From Tepidicella baoligensis (GTDB lineage: Bacteria; Pseudomonadota; Gammaproteobacteria; Burkholderiales; Burkholderiaceae_C), in assembly GCF_013432195.1 (NCBI RefSeq), contig NZ_JACCDB010000007.1, forward strand, positions 62,001 to 126,000: a stretch of 64,000 bases of DNA. Reading direction: 5' to 3'. Every line of letters begins with the position of its first letter. The stretch's first letter is position 1. The translations under genes were made by a program, and so were the position numbers. Shown piece after piece: positions 9,635 to 17,054 of this stretch. Below the pieces are notes generated by a model that worked only from the letters and a program-made list of their open reading frames with translations, searched no databases and was not told the origin of the DNA.

Positions 9635-10918
9635 ATGGCACACCACCTGATCCTAGGCGCGGGGCCGGCTGGCGTGATCGCGGCGGAAACCCTGCGCAAG
9701 CACGCCCCGGCCGATCGCATCACTCTGGTTGGTGATGAGCCGGAGCCGCCATACTCCCGCATGGCCATTCCCTATTTGCTCATCGGCGATATCGACGAAC
9801 GGGGCACTTATCTGCGCAAATCGCCCGACCACTTCGCGCGACAGCGCATCGACGTGGTCCGTGGGCGGGTCACCCGGCTCGACACCGCGGCCCGCACCGT
9901 GACGCTGGACCACGGCCAGACGCTCGGGTTTGACCGCCTGCTCATCGCCACCGGCTCGCACCCGGTGCGTCCGCCCATTCCTGGCATGGACCTGCCGGGG
10001 GTACACCCTTGCTGGACGTTGGAGGATGCGCGCGCCATCATGCGGTTGGCCCGTCCCGGAGCCCGGGTGCTGCAAATGGGGGCGGGCTTCATCGGCTGCA
10101 TCATCATGGAGGCGCTGAAGCAGCGTGGGGTGGCCCTGACCGTGGTCGAGATGGGTGACCGCATGGTGCCTCGGATGATGGGGCCGGCGGCCGGCGGCAT
10201 GATACGCGCTTGGTGCGAGTCGAAAGGCGTTCGCGTGTTCACCAGTACCAAGGTGGAGGCGATCGAGCAGGCCGATGGCCAGGCTTTGCGGGTGCGCCTG
10301 TCCAACGGCGAGGCGTTGGAGGTCGATTTGGTGATCAGTGCCACGGGCGTGCGTCCGGCCATCGGTTTTCTGGAGGGGTCGGGCGTCACCTGTCTGCTGG
10401 GCGTGCTCACCGACGAGCACATGCAGACCAACGTGCCCGGTATCTACGCTGCCGGTGATTGTGCCGAAGCCTTCGACAAGGTCAGCGGCAAGGCCATCGT
10501 CAGCGCCATTCAGCCCAATGCAGCCGACCAGGCTTATGTGGCGGCCATGAACATGGCAGGCAAACCGGTCGAGCTCAAGGGCGTGACGCAGATCAACGTG
10601 CTCGATACCCTGGGGCTGATTTCGGCGAGCTTCGGGAATTGGGAGGGGGTGCCGGGTGGCGAATCGGTCGAACGGCACGACCCCGAGCGCCACCGGGTCC
10701 TCAGCCTCCAGTTCGATGGTGACGTGATGGTGGGATGCAACAGCGTGGGCTGGACCGATCATATTGGGGTCATGCGCGGCCTGGTGGAAGGGCGGGTGCG
10801 GCTGGGTGAGTGGAAAGACCACCTGTTGCAGGACCCGACGCAGCTCATGAAAGCCTACCTCGCCACGGCGCAAGGGCAGGGACAGTGGAGCGGCGCCAAC
10901 GACACCCGCCGCCGTTGA
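9635..10918 (+). CDS. aorC: AOR flavoprotein subunit, NAD(H)-linked FAD oxidoreductase
   Basis: FAD protein expected to pass AOR electrons to NAD+, 427 aa. It has a pyridine nucleotide-disulfide oxidoreductase fold: FAD motif GAGPAG near residue 6, second Rossmann motif QMGAGFIG for NAD(P), and the FAD motif GIYAAGDCAE. No redox CxxC pair is seen at the flavin, so it acts as a diaphorase-like subunit rather than a disulfide reductase. It starts 4 bases after aorB and its stop overlaps the next start (TGATG), which implies translational coupling. Confidence 0.88.
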   Translation: MAHHLILGAGPAGVIAAETLRKHAPADRITLVGDEPEPPYSRMAIPYLLIGDIDERGTYLRKSPDHFARQRIDVVRGRVTRLDTAARTVTLDHGQTLGFDRLLIATGSHPVRPPIPGMDLPGVHPCWTLEDARAIMRLARPGARVLQMGAGFIGCIIMEALKQRGVALTVVEMGDRMVPRMMGPAAGGMIRAWCESKGVRVFTSTKVEAIEQADGQALRVRLSNGEALEVDLVISATGVRPAIGFLEGSGVTCLLGVLTDEHMQTNVPGIYAAGDCAEAFDKVSGKAIVSAIQPNAADQAYVAAMNMAGKPVELKGVTQINVLDTLGLISASFGNWEGVPGGESVERHDPERHRVLSLQFDGDVMVGCNSVGWTDHIGVMRGLVEGRVRLGEWKDHLLQDPTQLMKAYLATAQGQGQWSGANDTRRR

Positions 10919-11175
10919 TGCCGATGCGAGTGACGCTGAAACTGTTCGCCACCTTGGGCGACTACCTGCCTCCGGGCGCCCGCTTCAACCAGATCGAGCT
11001 CGATCTGGACCACGGTACCACCGTGCAGGCGCTGATCGACCGTTACAGCCTGCCACCCAAGCTGGTGCATTTGGTGCTGGTCAATGGTCATTTCGTGCCG
11101 CCCGAGGAACGCGCCACCCGTGCGCTGAACGAGGGGGACGTTCTGGCCATCTGGCCACCTATTGCTGGCGGTTGA
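10918..11175 (+). CDS. aorD: MoaD/ThiS-like sulfur carrier of the aor operon
   Basis: Small beta-grasp protein, 85 aa, probably the sulfur carrier for assembly of the tungsten pterin cofactor of this AOR. It begins MPMRVTLKLFATLGDYLPPG and ends WPPIAGG; the C-terminal Gly-Gly is the thiocarboxylation site of MoaD proteins. The start ATG overlaps the aorC stop; ATG 10924 is an equal alternative. Its presence in the operon suggests a dedicated copy besides a housekeeping MoaD elsewhere. Confidence 0.82.
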   Translation: MPMRVTLKLFATLGDYLPPGARFNQIELDLDHGTTVQALIDRYSLPPKLVHLVLVNGHFVPPEERATRALNEGDVLAIWPPIAGG

Positions 11176-11178
11176 GCC

Positions 11179-11481
11179 GTGCAGTCCCATTACCCCGAGG
11201 CCTTCGAGCGCGACATGGCCTGCTCGTTGGCGGAATGGGAGTCTCGCTTGCCATCGGCCATCGGGAAGGTGCCGTGGGAACGTGTGGCGGCAGCAGCGGT
11301 TCAGGTCCGGCTACCGGGTGGGTGGCTGGAGCTGAGCTGGTCGCCGCTGCCGGACCGAGTCATTGCCCTGATGCGCATGCCCCGTCTGGCGGTGCGGTTT
11401 CGCTTCGTCGGGGTGCCGGCCGAGGAGCGGCTGCACTTCATGAGGCATTTCGATCTCGTGTTGCAACGCGGCGGGGGGTGA
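11179..11481 (+). CDS. Small protein of unknown function, last gene of the aor operon
   Basis: 100 aa, GTG start 3 bases after aorD. I do not recognise a domain. Composition: an acidic-basic N-terminus (FERDMACSLAEWESRLP), beta-rich middle with GGWLELSWSPLP, and RLAVRFRFVGV. It has no signal peptide, membrane segment or cysteine motif (one Cys). Its position equals that of aorE in related AOR operons, where accessory or maturation roles are proposed. The last codons overlap a GC hairpin. Confidence 0.6.
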   Translation: MQSHYPEAFERDMACSLAEWESRLPSAIGKVPWERVAAAAVQVRLPGGWLELSWSPLPDRVIALMRMPRLAVRFRFVGVPAEERLHFMRHFDLVLQRGGG

Positions 11482-11496
11482 GGGCACTCCCCCGCC
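11470..11496. terminator. GC-rich hairpin between convergent genes
   Basis: GGCGGGGG and CCCCCGCC form a perfect 8-bp stem with an 11-nt loop that contains the stop codon of the last aor gene. The gene on the right converges, so it may serve both directions. There is no U-run. Confidence 0.4.
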
Positions 11497-11512
11497 ACCA
11501 GTCCAGACCGAT

Positions 11513-11851
11513 TCAGCTGCGACGGGCCAGCCAGGCCAGCAGCGGCCAGGCGGCGAGGGCGGCACCCGTCCCCGCGGCGAGTGCGCTGCCGCCCAGGAAA
11601 GCCCAGTCCACCCAGTACCTGAGCTCGCTCAGGCTGGAGGCGGTGAACACCGGGCCCAGTACGAAGGTGGCGACTGCAGCGAACGCCCCGAGAATGAGGG
11701 TGGCGGGCAGAGCCTTGCGCCAGTCTGCCCGGGATGACCGCACCACCGCAAACAGCAGCGCGAGCCAGAGCAGTGCCACAACCAGTAGCCAACCGAGCGC
11801 AGGGCGCACGGTTTCGTAGATGATGTTGAGTCCGAGCCAGATTTCGTACAT
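11513..11851 (-). CDS. Small integral membrane protein next to sqr
   Basis: 112 aa with three hydrophobic segments (~19-37, 48-70, 80-108) and no cysteine or histidine pair to suggest a redox centre. Strong ribosome site AAGGAGG. It starts 15 bases after the sqr stop on the same strand, so the two are co-transcribed. A role in anchoring SQR, quinone access or sulfur handling would fit the position but is unproven. Confidence 0.7.
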   Translation of the reverse strand: MYEIWLGLNIIYETVRPALGWLLVVALLWLALLFAVVRSSRADWRKALPATLILGAFAAVATFVLGPVFTASSLSELRYWVDWAFLGGSALAAGTGAALAAWPLLAWLARRS

Positions 11852-11866
11852 GATGTGCCTCCTTCC

Positions 11867-13183
11867 TCAGGCGTGGCCCTTGAGCACGGCGATGTAGGCG
11901 GGCTTGAGCATGCGGTGCTTCATCACCCACGCGAAGTAGCTTTCCTGCATCGGGTCGATGAATGGCAGGGTGGGGGTGAGGCGGCCTTCGTAATCGAATT
12001 CGATCAGCATGGCCGAGCCTTCGCGCAGAATCAGCGGACAGGAGGTGTAGCCATCGAAGCGCTGGCTCGGTTCGCGTCCGCTGATCACGTCGATCAGGTT
12101 GGTGGCGACCATGGGAGCGCTCTTTTTCACCGTGGCAGCGGTTTTGCCGCGTCGGGTGCCATTGACATCGCCCAGACCGAACACGTTGGGGTAGCGGCGG
12201 TGGCGCAGGGTTTGCTCGTCCACCTCCAGCCAGCCTCCGGCCGCGAATGGGCCCTCTTTCCAAGCGAGATCGCTCTGGCGTACCACGTCGGGTGCGCTCA
12301 TAGGGGGCACCACGTGGATGAAGTCGTAGTCCACGGTGGTGGCTTCCCCTTCCGGCGAGTGGAAGGTGGCACGCCGGCTGCCGATGTCGATGGCGCTGAG
12401 GCGCTGGTTGTACTCCACGTCGATGCCCAAGCCGGCCCACCGCTCGAGAATGCTGTCGTTGACGGCCTTGACCCCAAACACGCTGCCAATGCCGGAATAG
12501 AACGTGATTTCGGAGTCCGTCAGCCGGCCGGTCTGGCGCAGCCGGTCGGCCAGCATGAACGTCATCTTGATCGGGGCGCCGGCGCATTTCAGTGGCGTGG
12601 CAGGCAGGGTCATCACTGCCCGCCCTCCTGTTCCACGGAAGGCATCCATCGCCGACCAGGTGGCGACAGCCGCATCCGGGCTGGCATAGACCGAAGCGAG
12701 GCCATTCTGACCGATGGCCGCCACGTCCATGCCTTCGATGGCGCTGTAGTTGAGTTGTACGCCCGTGGCCACCACCAAGTAGTCGTATGACAGGCGCTGG
12801 CCGCCGCGCGTCACGATGACGTTGGCAGTCGGATCGAATTCAGCGACGAAGTCTTTGACCCAATCCACTCCCGGCGGGTGATAGCGGGCGTTGTGGTCGA
12901 TCACTTTGCTGACCGGCCAAACGCCGCTGGCCACCAGCGTCCATCCGGGTTGGTAGTAGTGGGGTTCGCGCCCATCCACGATGGTGATGCGGGCCCCGTC
13001 GAGCCCTTTGCTCAAACGATTGGCCACCGCGATACCGGCGAGGCCGCTGCCCGCAATGACGATGTGTGCATTCGTCTTGACGCGGGCTTGGGCGGGCGGA
13101 CTGGCCGTTGCCAGGGAGGTGGCCAGCGGCGCAGCCACCAAGCCGCCGAGAAGCCGGCGGCGCTGGAGATTGGTGAGGCTCAT
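11867..13183 (-). CDS. sqr: Tat-exported sulfide:quinone oxidoreductase
   Basis: Membrane-associated flavoprotein predicted to oxidise sulfide and reduce quinone, 438 aa. The N-terminus has a twin-arginine-like signal (LQRRRLLGG then a hydrophobic stretch ending near ASPPAQA), placing the enzyme outside the cytoplasmic membrane. FAD motif AGSGLAG at ~44-50; EPHYYQPGWTLVASG, typical of SQR; redox cysteines C200 (LKCAGAP) and C382 (YTSCPLI). Only this pair is seen, as in type II SQR; the third cysteine of type I enzymes is absent. Ribosome site AGGAG. A flavocytochrome c sulfide dehydrogenase-like flavoprotein is the main alternative, but no cytochrome subunit is adjacent. Confidence 0.82.
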   Translation of the reverse strand: MSLTNLQRRRLLGGLVAAPLATSLATASPPAQARVKTNAHIVIAGSGLAGIAVANRLSKGLDGARITIVDGREPHYYQPGWTLVASGVWPVSKVIDHNARYHPPGVDWVKDFVAEFDPTANVIVTRGGQRLSYDYLVVATGVQLNYSAIEGMDVAAIGQNGLASVYASPDAAVATWSAMDAFRGTGGRAVMTLPATPLKCAGAPIKMTFMLADRLRQTGRLTDSEITFYSGIGSVFGVKAVNDSILERWAGLGIDVEYNQRLSAIDIGSRRATFHSPEGEATTVDYDFIHVVPPMSAPDVVRQSDLAWKEGPFAAGGWLEVDEQTLRHRRYPNVFGLGDVNGTRRGKTAATVKKSAPMVATNLIDVISGREPSQRFDGYTSCPLILREGSAMLIEFDYEGRLTPTLPFIDPMQESYFAWVMKHRMLKPAYIAVLKGHA

Positions 13184-13202
13184 GTGAGGTCTCCTGACAT
13201 TT

Positions 13203-13220
13203 ATACTCTAGGGAGTTTAT
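13203..13220. promoter_or_regulatory. CsoR/CstR-like operator in the sqr promoter
   Basis: ATACTC-TAGG-GAGT with trailing TTAT is an imperfect dyad like the ATACCC..GGGTAT operators of CsoR/CstR-family sulfur or metal sensors. It covers the expected transcription start of sqr. No regulator of that family is encoded nearby. Confidence 0.45.
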
Positions 13221-13246
13221 GGTACGAGGTGCCCGACTGCCCGAGT

Positions 13247-13260
13247 TTGATTTTTGTCAA
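13247..13260. promoter_or_regulatory. FNR/DNR-like box upstream of sqr
   Basis: TTGAT-TTTT-GTCAA differs by one base from the FNR consensus TTGAT-N4-ATCAA. Its centre (13253.5) is 41.5 bases from about 13212, and TACCAT (13219-13224, minus strand) would be the -10 element of a start there. This is class II activator geometry. Confidence 0.55.
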
Positions 13261-13306
13261 AGAGCCTCGAAGGGCAAGCGAAGGTTGCGCTCACCCAAAG
13301 GGTGGA

Positions 13307-13570
13307 TCAGCGGTAGCTGCGCCGGGCCGGGGCCGGGCTGCCGGAACGCTGCTCGATGTGGCGGAAAGTGATCCGGCCTTTGGTGAGGTCGTAGGGCGAG
13401 AGTTCGAGCGACACCTTGTCACCCGCCAGAATGCGGATGTGGTGCTTTTTCATCTTGCCCGCGGAGTAGGCGACCAGGGTGTGGCCGTTGTCGAGCGTGA
13501 CGCGGTAGCGCGAATCGGGCAGGACTTCGTCCACCTTGCCCTGCATTTCAATAAGGTCTTCTTTAGCCAA
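13307..13570 (-). CDS. infA: Translation initiation factor IF-1
   Basis: S1-fold factor that binds the 30S A site during initiation, 87 aa. I start at TTG 13570 because AAGGA lies about 8 bases upstream and the product then begins (M)[19 protein letters not shown], as IF-1 does; the frame runs 22 codons further upstream without family similarity. The motif [12 protein letters not shown] is present. The C-terminus extends ~15 residues ([15 protein letters not shown]) beyond the usual end. It stands apart from any ribosomal protein operon, so it is probably the second IF-1 copy common in betaproteobacteria. Confidence 0.92.
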   Translation of the reverse strand: MAKEDLIEMQGKVDEVLPDSRYRVTLDNGHTLVAYSAGKMKKHHIRILAGDKVSLELSPYDLTKGRITFRHIEQRSGSPAPARRSYR

Positions 13571-13844
13571 TGGTTTTTCCTTGGAACGGTTGTCGTTGCC
13601 AAGCCGGTGCCTGGGCAACGTGATGGGTTGATTCAAGGCCTCCGCATGTCTGGAGCATGGTCCATCCGGAGTCGACCCGGAGGCGGAGTCCTACGCAAGG
13701 GTGCGCCCGCCACGAACATTGAAGTTGACGCCTCGGAAGGACCGCAAGGCGCTTCAAGGTGGCTACAGGCCCGCGGAGGGCCAGGCGTGTCATACGACAG
13801 AGGTTGCGACGACGAGCAAGCCGCAACCCCTAGATTTTAACCGT
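13571..13844 (-). other. Long structured leader between crcB and infA
   Basis: No convincing protein is encoded. Complementary blocks GCCTCCG (13638-13644) and CGGAGGC (13678-13684) can pair, with a nested CTCC/GGAG, so a transcript reaching infA would carry a folded 5' region. Function unknown; a regulatory leader or a spacer are both possible. Confidence 0.3.
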
Positions 13845-14228
13845 TTATGGCCGAACGTGCCACCAGGTCTGGGCGCTGAGCAGTCCACCCCAGGTGAGCA
13901 ACAGCGAACCGATCAGGTGCAGGCCGGCATTGAGCACCGCCAGCCCAACGCGGCCACTCTGCAGCATGGTCACCGTTTCGACCGAAAAGGTGGAGAAGGT
14001 GGTCAGTGCGCCCAGCAGGCCGGTCACGATGGCCAGCCGCCACGCCGGGTCCAACCCGCTGTGATGCTGGAAGAACACCACCGCCACCCCCACGGCATAG
14101 GCACCGATCCAGTTGGCGGCGAGCGTACCCCAGGGCAGCAGTTGTCCCGGGTTGAGCCAGACGCTGAGCTGCCACCGGCTCAAGGCGCCGATGCAGGCGC
14201 CTGCGCAGATCGCGGCAATGGTGAGCAT
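13845..14228 (-). CDS. crcB: Fluoride channel CrcB/Fluc
   Basis: Dual-topology fluoride exporter, 127 aa with four membrane segments. The family motif GALTTFSTFSVE and the start ICAGACIGALSRW with N41 of NWIGAY identify it. No fluoride riboswitch fits into the 30 bases between it and the upstream gene rdgC on the same strand, so it is probably read with rdgC or from a promoter inside it. Confidence 0.93.
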   Translation of the reverse strand: MLTIAAICAGACIGALSRWQLSVWLNPGQLLPWGTLAANWIGAYAVGVAVVFFQHHSGLDPAWRLAIVTGLLGALTTFSTFSVETVTMLQSGRVGLAVLNAGLHLIGSLLLTWGGLLSAQTWWHVRP

Positions 14229-14258
14229 GGCGGCAGTTTAACGCGGCGGGGGCGAGGC

Positions 14259-15158
14259 TCAGAGCAGTTCGCCGCCCAGGGCTTCGGTGAGGTCGTCGAT
14301 GAGGGCGCCCAGCTCGCCCGTCGCGATGGCCACGTCGGCGTCGAAGCCGCCTTCATCTTCGGTGGTGGCGCTGTCTTCGAACACCCCGTCCAGGAAAGCG
14401 ATCTTGCTGAGCACGGTGCTTTCGGTGAGCACGAAACTGACCCGGCCGTCCCAGTCCAGCGCCAGCTTGGTGGGCAGCTTGCCCTGGCCGATGTGCAAGC
14501 GCATCTGCTCGTCGTCGAGGTGGTGGCGGGTGAACTTGACCACGGACTTCAGCTCGTCGGCCGACTTCAGTTCGACTTCCCGGCCGGGCGCGAAGTGGGC
14601 GGGCCAGTCATCGGCGCTGCCGGTCAGCCAGGCGGTCATGGCGGCCTGGGGTGACATCTGGGTGTTGAAGGGGCTCAGTTGCAGGCCATCCAGCCCTTTG
14701 ACCAGCGCGGTGATGACTTCATCGGCACGGGCCTGGCTGCTGGTGTCCAGAACCAGGCGGCCGGCCTGCAGGTCCATCCACACCATGACGCTGGCCGTCT
14801 TGGCAAAGGCCATGGGCAGCAGGTCCTGCACGATGTCGTCGCGCAGGTCGCGGCTTTCCTTGCGGCCGGGTTTGCGGCCCTCCTTGGCCTCGATCTGCGC
14901 CACGCGCTCGTCGAAGTGGCGCTTGACGACCGCACCCGGCACGGCCTTGGTCTCGATCTGGAAGCGCATGATGCGGTGGCCGCCGACCAGTTCCACCAAG
15001 GCGCCGTGGGCCTGGCCTCGCGGTGGCACCCAGCCCACCGATTTCTCCTGTGTGGCGCTGCACGGAGCAAACGGCATGGCCGCCAGCGCTGCTTCCATGG
15101 TTTCCACCGGAGCCGACCAGCCGGCACCGATGCGGTAGATCATCACATGCTTGAACAC
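14259..15158 (-). CDS. rdgC: Recombination-associated protein RdgC
   Basis: Nucleoid protein that forms a ring on double-stranded DNA and restrains RecA, 299 aa, normal length. Family traits: MFKHVMIYRI start, CSATQEKSVGWVPPRG, RKPGRKESRDLRDDIVQDLLP, and SPQAAMTAWLTG. The start is GTG with GGGA upstream. An 8-bp hairpin (15184-15205) separates it from the TRAP operon upstream. Confidence 0.95.
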   Translation of the reverse strand: MFKHVMIYRIGAGWSAPVETMEAALAAMPFAPCSATQEKSVGWVPPRGQAHGALVELVGGHRIMRFQIETKAVPGAVVKRHFDERVAQIEAKEGRKPGRKESRDLRDDIVQDLLPMAFAKTASVMVWMDLQAGRLVLDTSSQARADEVITALVKGLDGLQLSPFNTQMSPQAAMTAWLTGSADDWPAHFAPGREVELKSADELKSVVKFTRHHLDDEQMRLHIGQGKLPTKLALDWDGRVSFVLTESTVLSKIAFLDGVFEDSATTEDEGGFDADVAIATGELGALIDDLTEALGGELL

Positions 15159-15183
15159 GGGTTCCCTTGTGGTCGTTGTGAGT

Positions 15184-15205
15184 CCGGCATCTTAGTGGAT
15201 GCCGG
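15184..15205 (-). terminator. Hairpin after the TRAP operon
   Basis: CCGGCATC and GATGCCGG form a perfect 8-bp stem with a 6-nt loop, 43 bases past the dctM stop. No U-run is present, so factor-dependent termination or mRNA protection is possible. Confidence 0.5.
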
Positions 15206-15247
15206 GCAGCTTCAGGTGGGGGCGCACCTGGGGAGCCCTCACATGCC

Positions 15248-16543
15248 TCACATGCGCGAGGGCAGCCAGGTGGCGATGCCGGGGAACCACCACAGCAGCA
15301 GCAGGGCCAGCGCCATGAGCGCGAAGTAGGGCGCGGTGACCTTGGCGATGTAGGTGATCTCGCGCCCCGTCATGCCCTGCAGCACGAACAGGTTGAAGCC
15401 CACGGGAGGCGTGATCTGCGCCATCTCCACCACGATCACCACGAAGATGCCGAACCAGATGAGGTCGATGCCGGCACCGCCGATGGTGGGCAGGATGACG
15501 CCCATGGTCAGCACGATCATGGAAATACCGTCGAGAAAGCAGCCCAGCAGGATGTAGAACAGCGCAATGGCCAGAATGAGCACGCCGGTGGACAGGCCCA
15601 GCCCGGTCACGAACTCGGCCAGCTGGCGCGGCAGGCCGATGAAGCCCATCGAGAGGGTGAGGAAGGCGGCCCCGGCCAGGATGAGCGCGATCATGCAGTA
15701 CAGGCGGGTGGCGCCCAGCAGCGAATCGCGAAAGGTGCGCCAGTTCAGCGACCCCTGGCTGGCCGACAGGATGAGAGCCCCCACCACGCCGACGGCTGCG
15801 GCTTCGGTGGCCGTGGCCACCCCGCTGTAGATGGAGCCGATGACACCGCCGATGAGCAGGATCACCGGCAGCAGGTGGCGCGACTCCCACAACTTGCGGC
15901 CCAGGCTGGTGGCGGCCTCGGCGCGGGGCACCTGGTCGGGGTTGAGCAAGGCCCAGACCATGAGATAGCCACTGAACAGCGCGCCCAACAGCAAGCCCGG
16001 CAGCACCCCGGCCATGAACAGCTTGGCAATCGACACCTCGGCCGCCACGCCATAGACGATCATGATGATGGACGGCGGGATCAACAGGCCCAGCGTGCTG
16101 GCGCCGCCCAGGGAGCCGATGATCTTGTCGGGCGGGTAGTTGCGCTGGGTGAGCTCGGGGATGCTCATCTTGCCGACGGTGGCGCAGGTGGCGGCCGAAG
16201 AGCCCGAGACGGCGGCAAAGATGGTGCAGCCCACCACATTGGTGTGCAGCAGGCGCCCGGGCAGCGGGTTCACCCACGGGGCCAGCCCCTTGAACATGCT
16301 TTCCGAGAGTTTGGTGCGAAACAGGATTTCCCCCATCCAGATGAACAGCGGCAAGGCCGTGAGCGTCCAGCTGCTGGAGGCCCCCCAGATGGTGATGGCC
16401 ATGGCGTCGCCCGCCGGCCGGGAGGAAAACAGCTCCATGCCGATCCAGGCCACGCCCGCCAGCGTGAGGCCGATCCACACGCCGCTGCCCAGCAGGGCAA
16501 ACAGCGCGACGATCAGGGCCAAAGTGAGGACGGCCTCATTCAT
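15248..16543 (-). CDS. dctM: TRAP transporter large permease (DctM)
   Basis: Inner membrane translocation subunit of a sodium-driven TRAP importer, 431 aa, about 12-13 membrane segments. Family signatures: PLFIWMGEILFRT, GASTLGLLIPPSIIMIVYG, ITPPVGFNLFVLQGM. It overlaps dctQ by 8 bases, so the two are translationally coupled. Last gene of the dctPQM set; a hairpin follows. The substrate is discussed under dctP. Confidence 0.93.
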   Translation of the reverse strand: MNEAVLTLALIVALFALLGSGVWIGLTLAGVAWIGMELFSSRPAGDAMAITIWGASSSWTLTALPLFIWMGEILFRTKLSESMFKGLAPWVNPLPGRLLHTNVVGCTIFAAVSGSSAATCATVGKMSIPELTQRNYPPDKIIGSLGGASTLGLLIPPSIIMIVYGVAAEVSIAKLFMAGVLPGLLLGALFSGYLMVWALLNPDQVPRAEAATSLGRKLWESRHLLPVILLIGGVIGSIYSGVATATEAAAVGVVGALILSASQGSLNWRTFRDSLLGATRLYCMIALILAGAAFLTLSMGFIGLPRQLAEFVTGLGLSTGVLILAIALFYILLGCFLDGISMIVLTMGVILPTIGGAGIDLIWFGIFVVIVVEMAQITPPVGFNLFVLQGMTGREITYIAKVTAPYFALMALALLLLWWFPGIATWLPSRM

Positions 16544-17048
16544 GGGGAGCGTCTCCGGCTTGGGCAGCGGCGGGGCGGCGCAGGCCGCGCCATTCGAGCA
16601 CCCATTCGTCGATGAGGGCGATGAGCAGCACCAATGTGCCGATCACCATGCTGATCTGGGGAATCCACAGGGGCGTGGCGTCGCTGGAGGTGGAGATGTC
16701 GTTGAACAGATGCGACTGCCAGGCCAGCCGGGCGGCGTAGAAGGCAAACAGGCCGGCCAGCAGCACGGCAATGGAGAGCGACCACAATTCCAGGGCCCGC
16801 CGCGCGGAGCCCTGCAGCCGGCCGATGATGAGCGTGACGCGGATGTGCTCCCCCCGCTTGAGGGTATGCGCCAGCGCCAGGAAACCCGCCCCGGCCGTGG
16901 CGTAGCCCGCGTAGGCGTCGGTGCCGGGCACGTAGAAGTGAAACAGGCGGCTGACGATGGACAGCAGAACCATCAGCAGCACGCCGATCATGAAAAGCGC
17001 CGCCAGCCAGGCGGCGCTCATGTAGAGGGCGTCGAGCAGGCGGCGCAT
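16536..17048 (-). CDS. dctQ: TRAP transporter small permease (DctQ)
   Basis: Four-helix membrane subunit, 170 aa, which pairs with DctM. Four hydrophobic segments are visible; HTLKRGEHIRVTLIIGRL is the conserved cytoplasmic loop of the family. It starts 6 bases after the dctP stop and overlaps dctM. Confidence 0.92.
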   Translation of the reverse strand: MRRLLDALYMSAAWLAALFMIGVLLMVLLSIVSRLFHFYVPGTDAYAGYATAGAGFLALAHTLKRGEHIRVTLIIGRLQGSARRALELWSLSIAVLLAGLFAFYAARLAWQSHLFNDISTSSDATPLWIPQISMVIGTLVLLIALIDEWVLEWRGLRRPAAAQAGDAPHE

Positions 17049-17054
17049 GGTGGC

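Noticed and set aside
14229-14258. Fluoride riboswitch upstream of crcB
   Set aside because: Only 30 bases separate crcB from rdgC; too short and no match to the motif.
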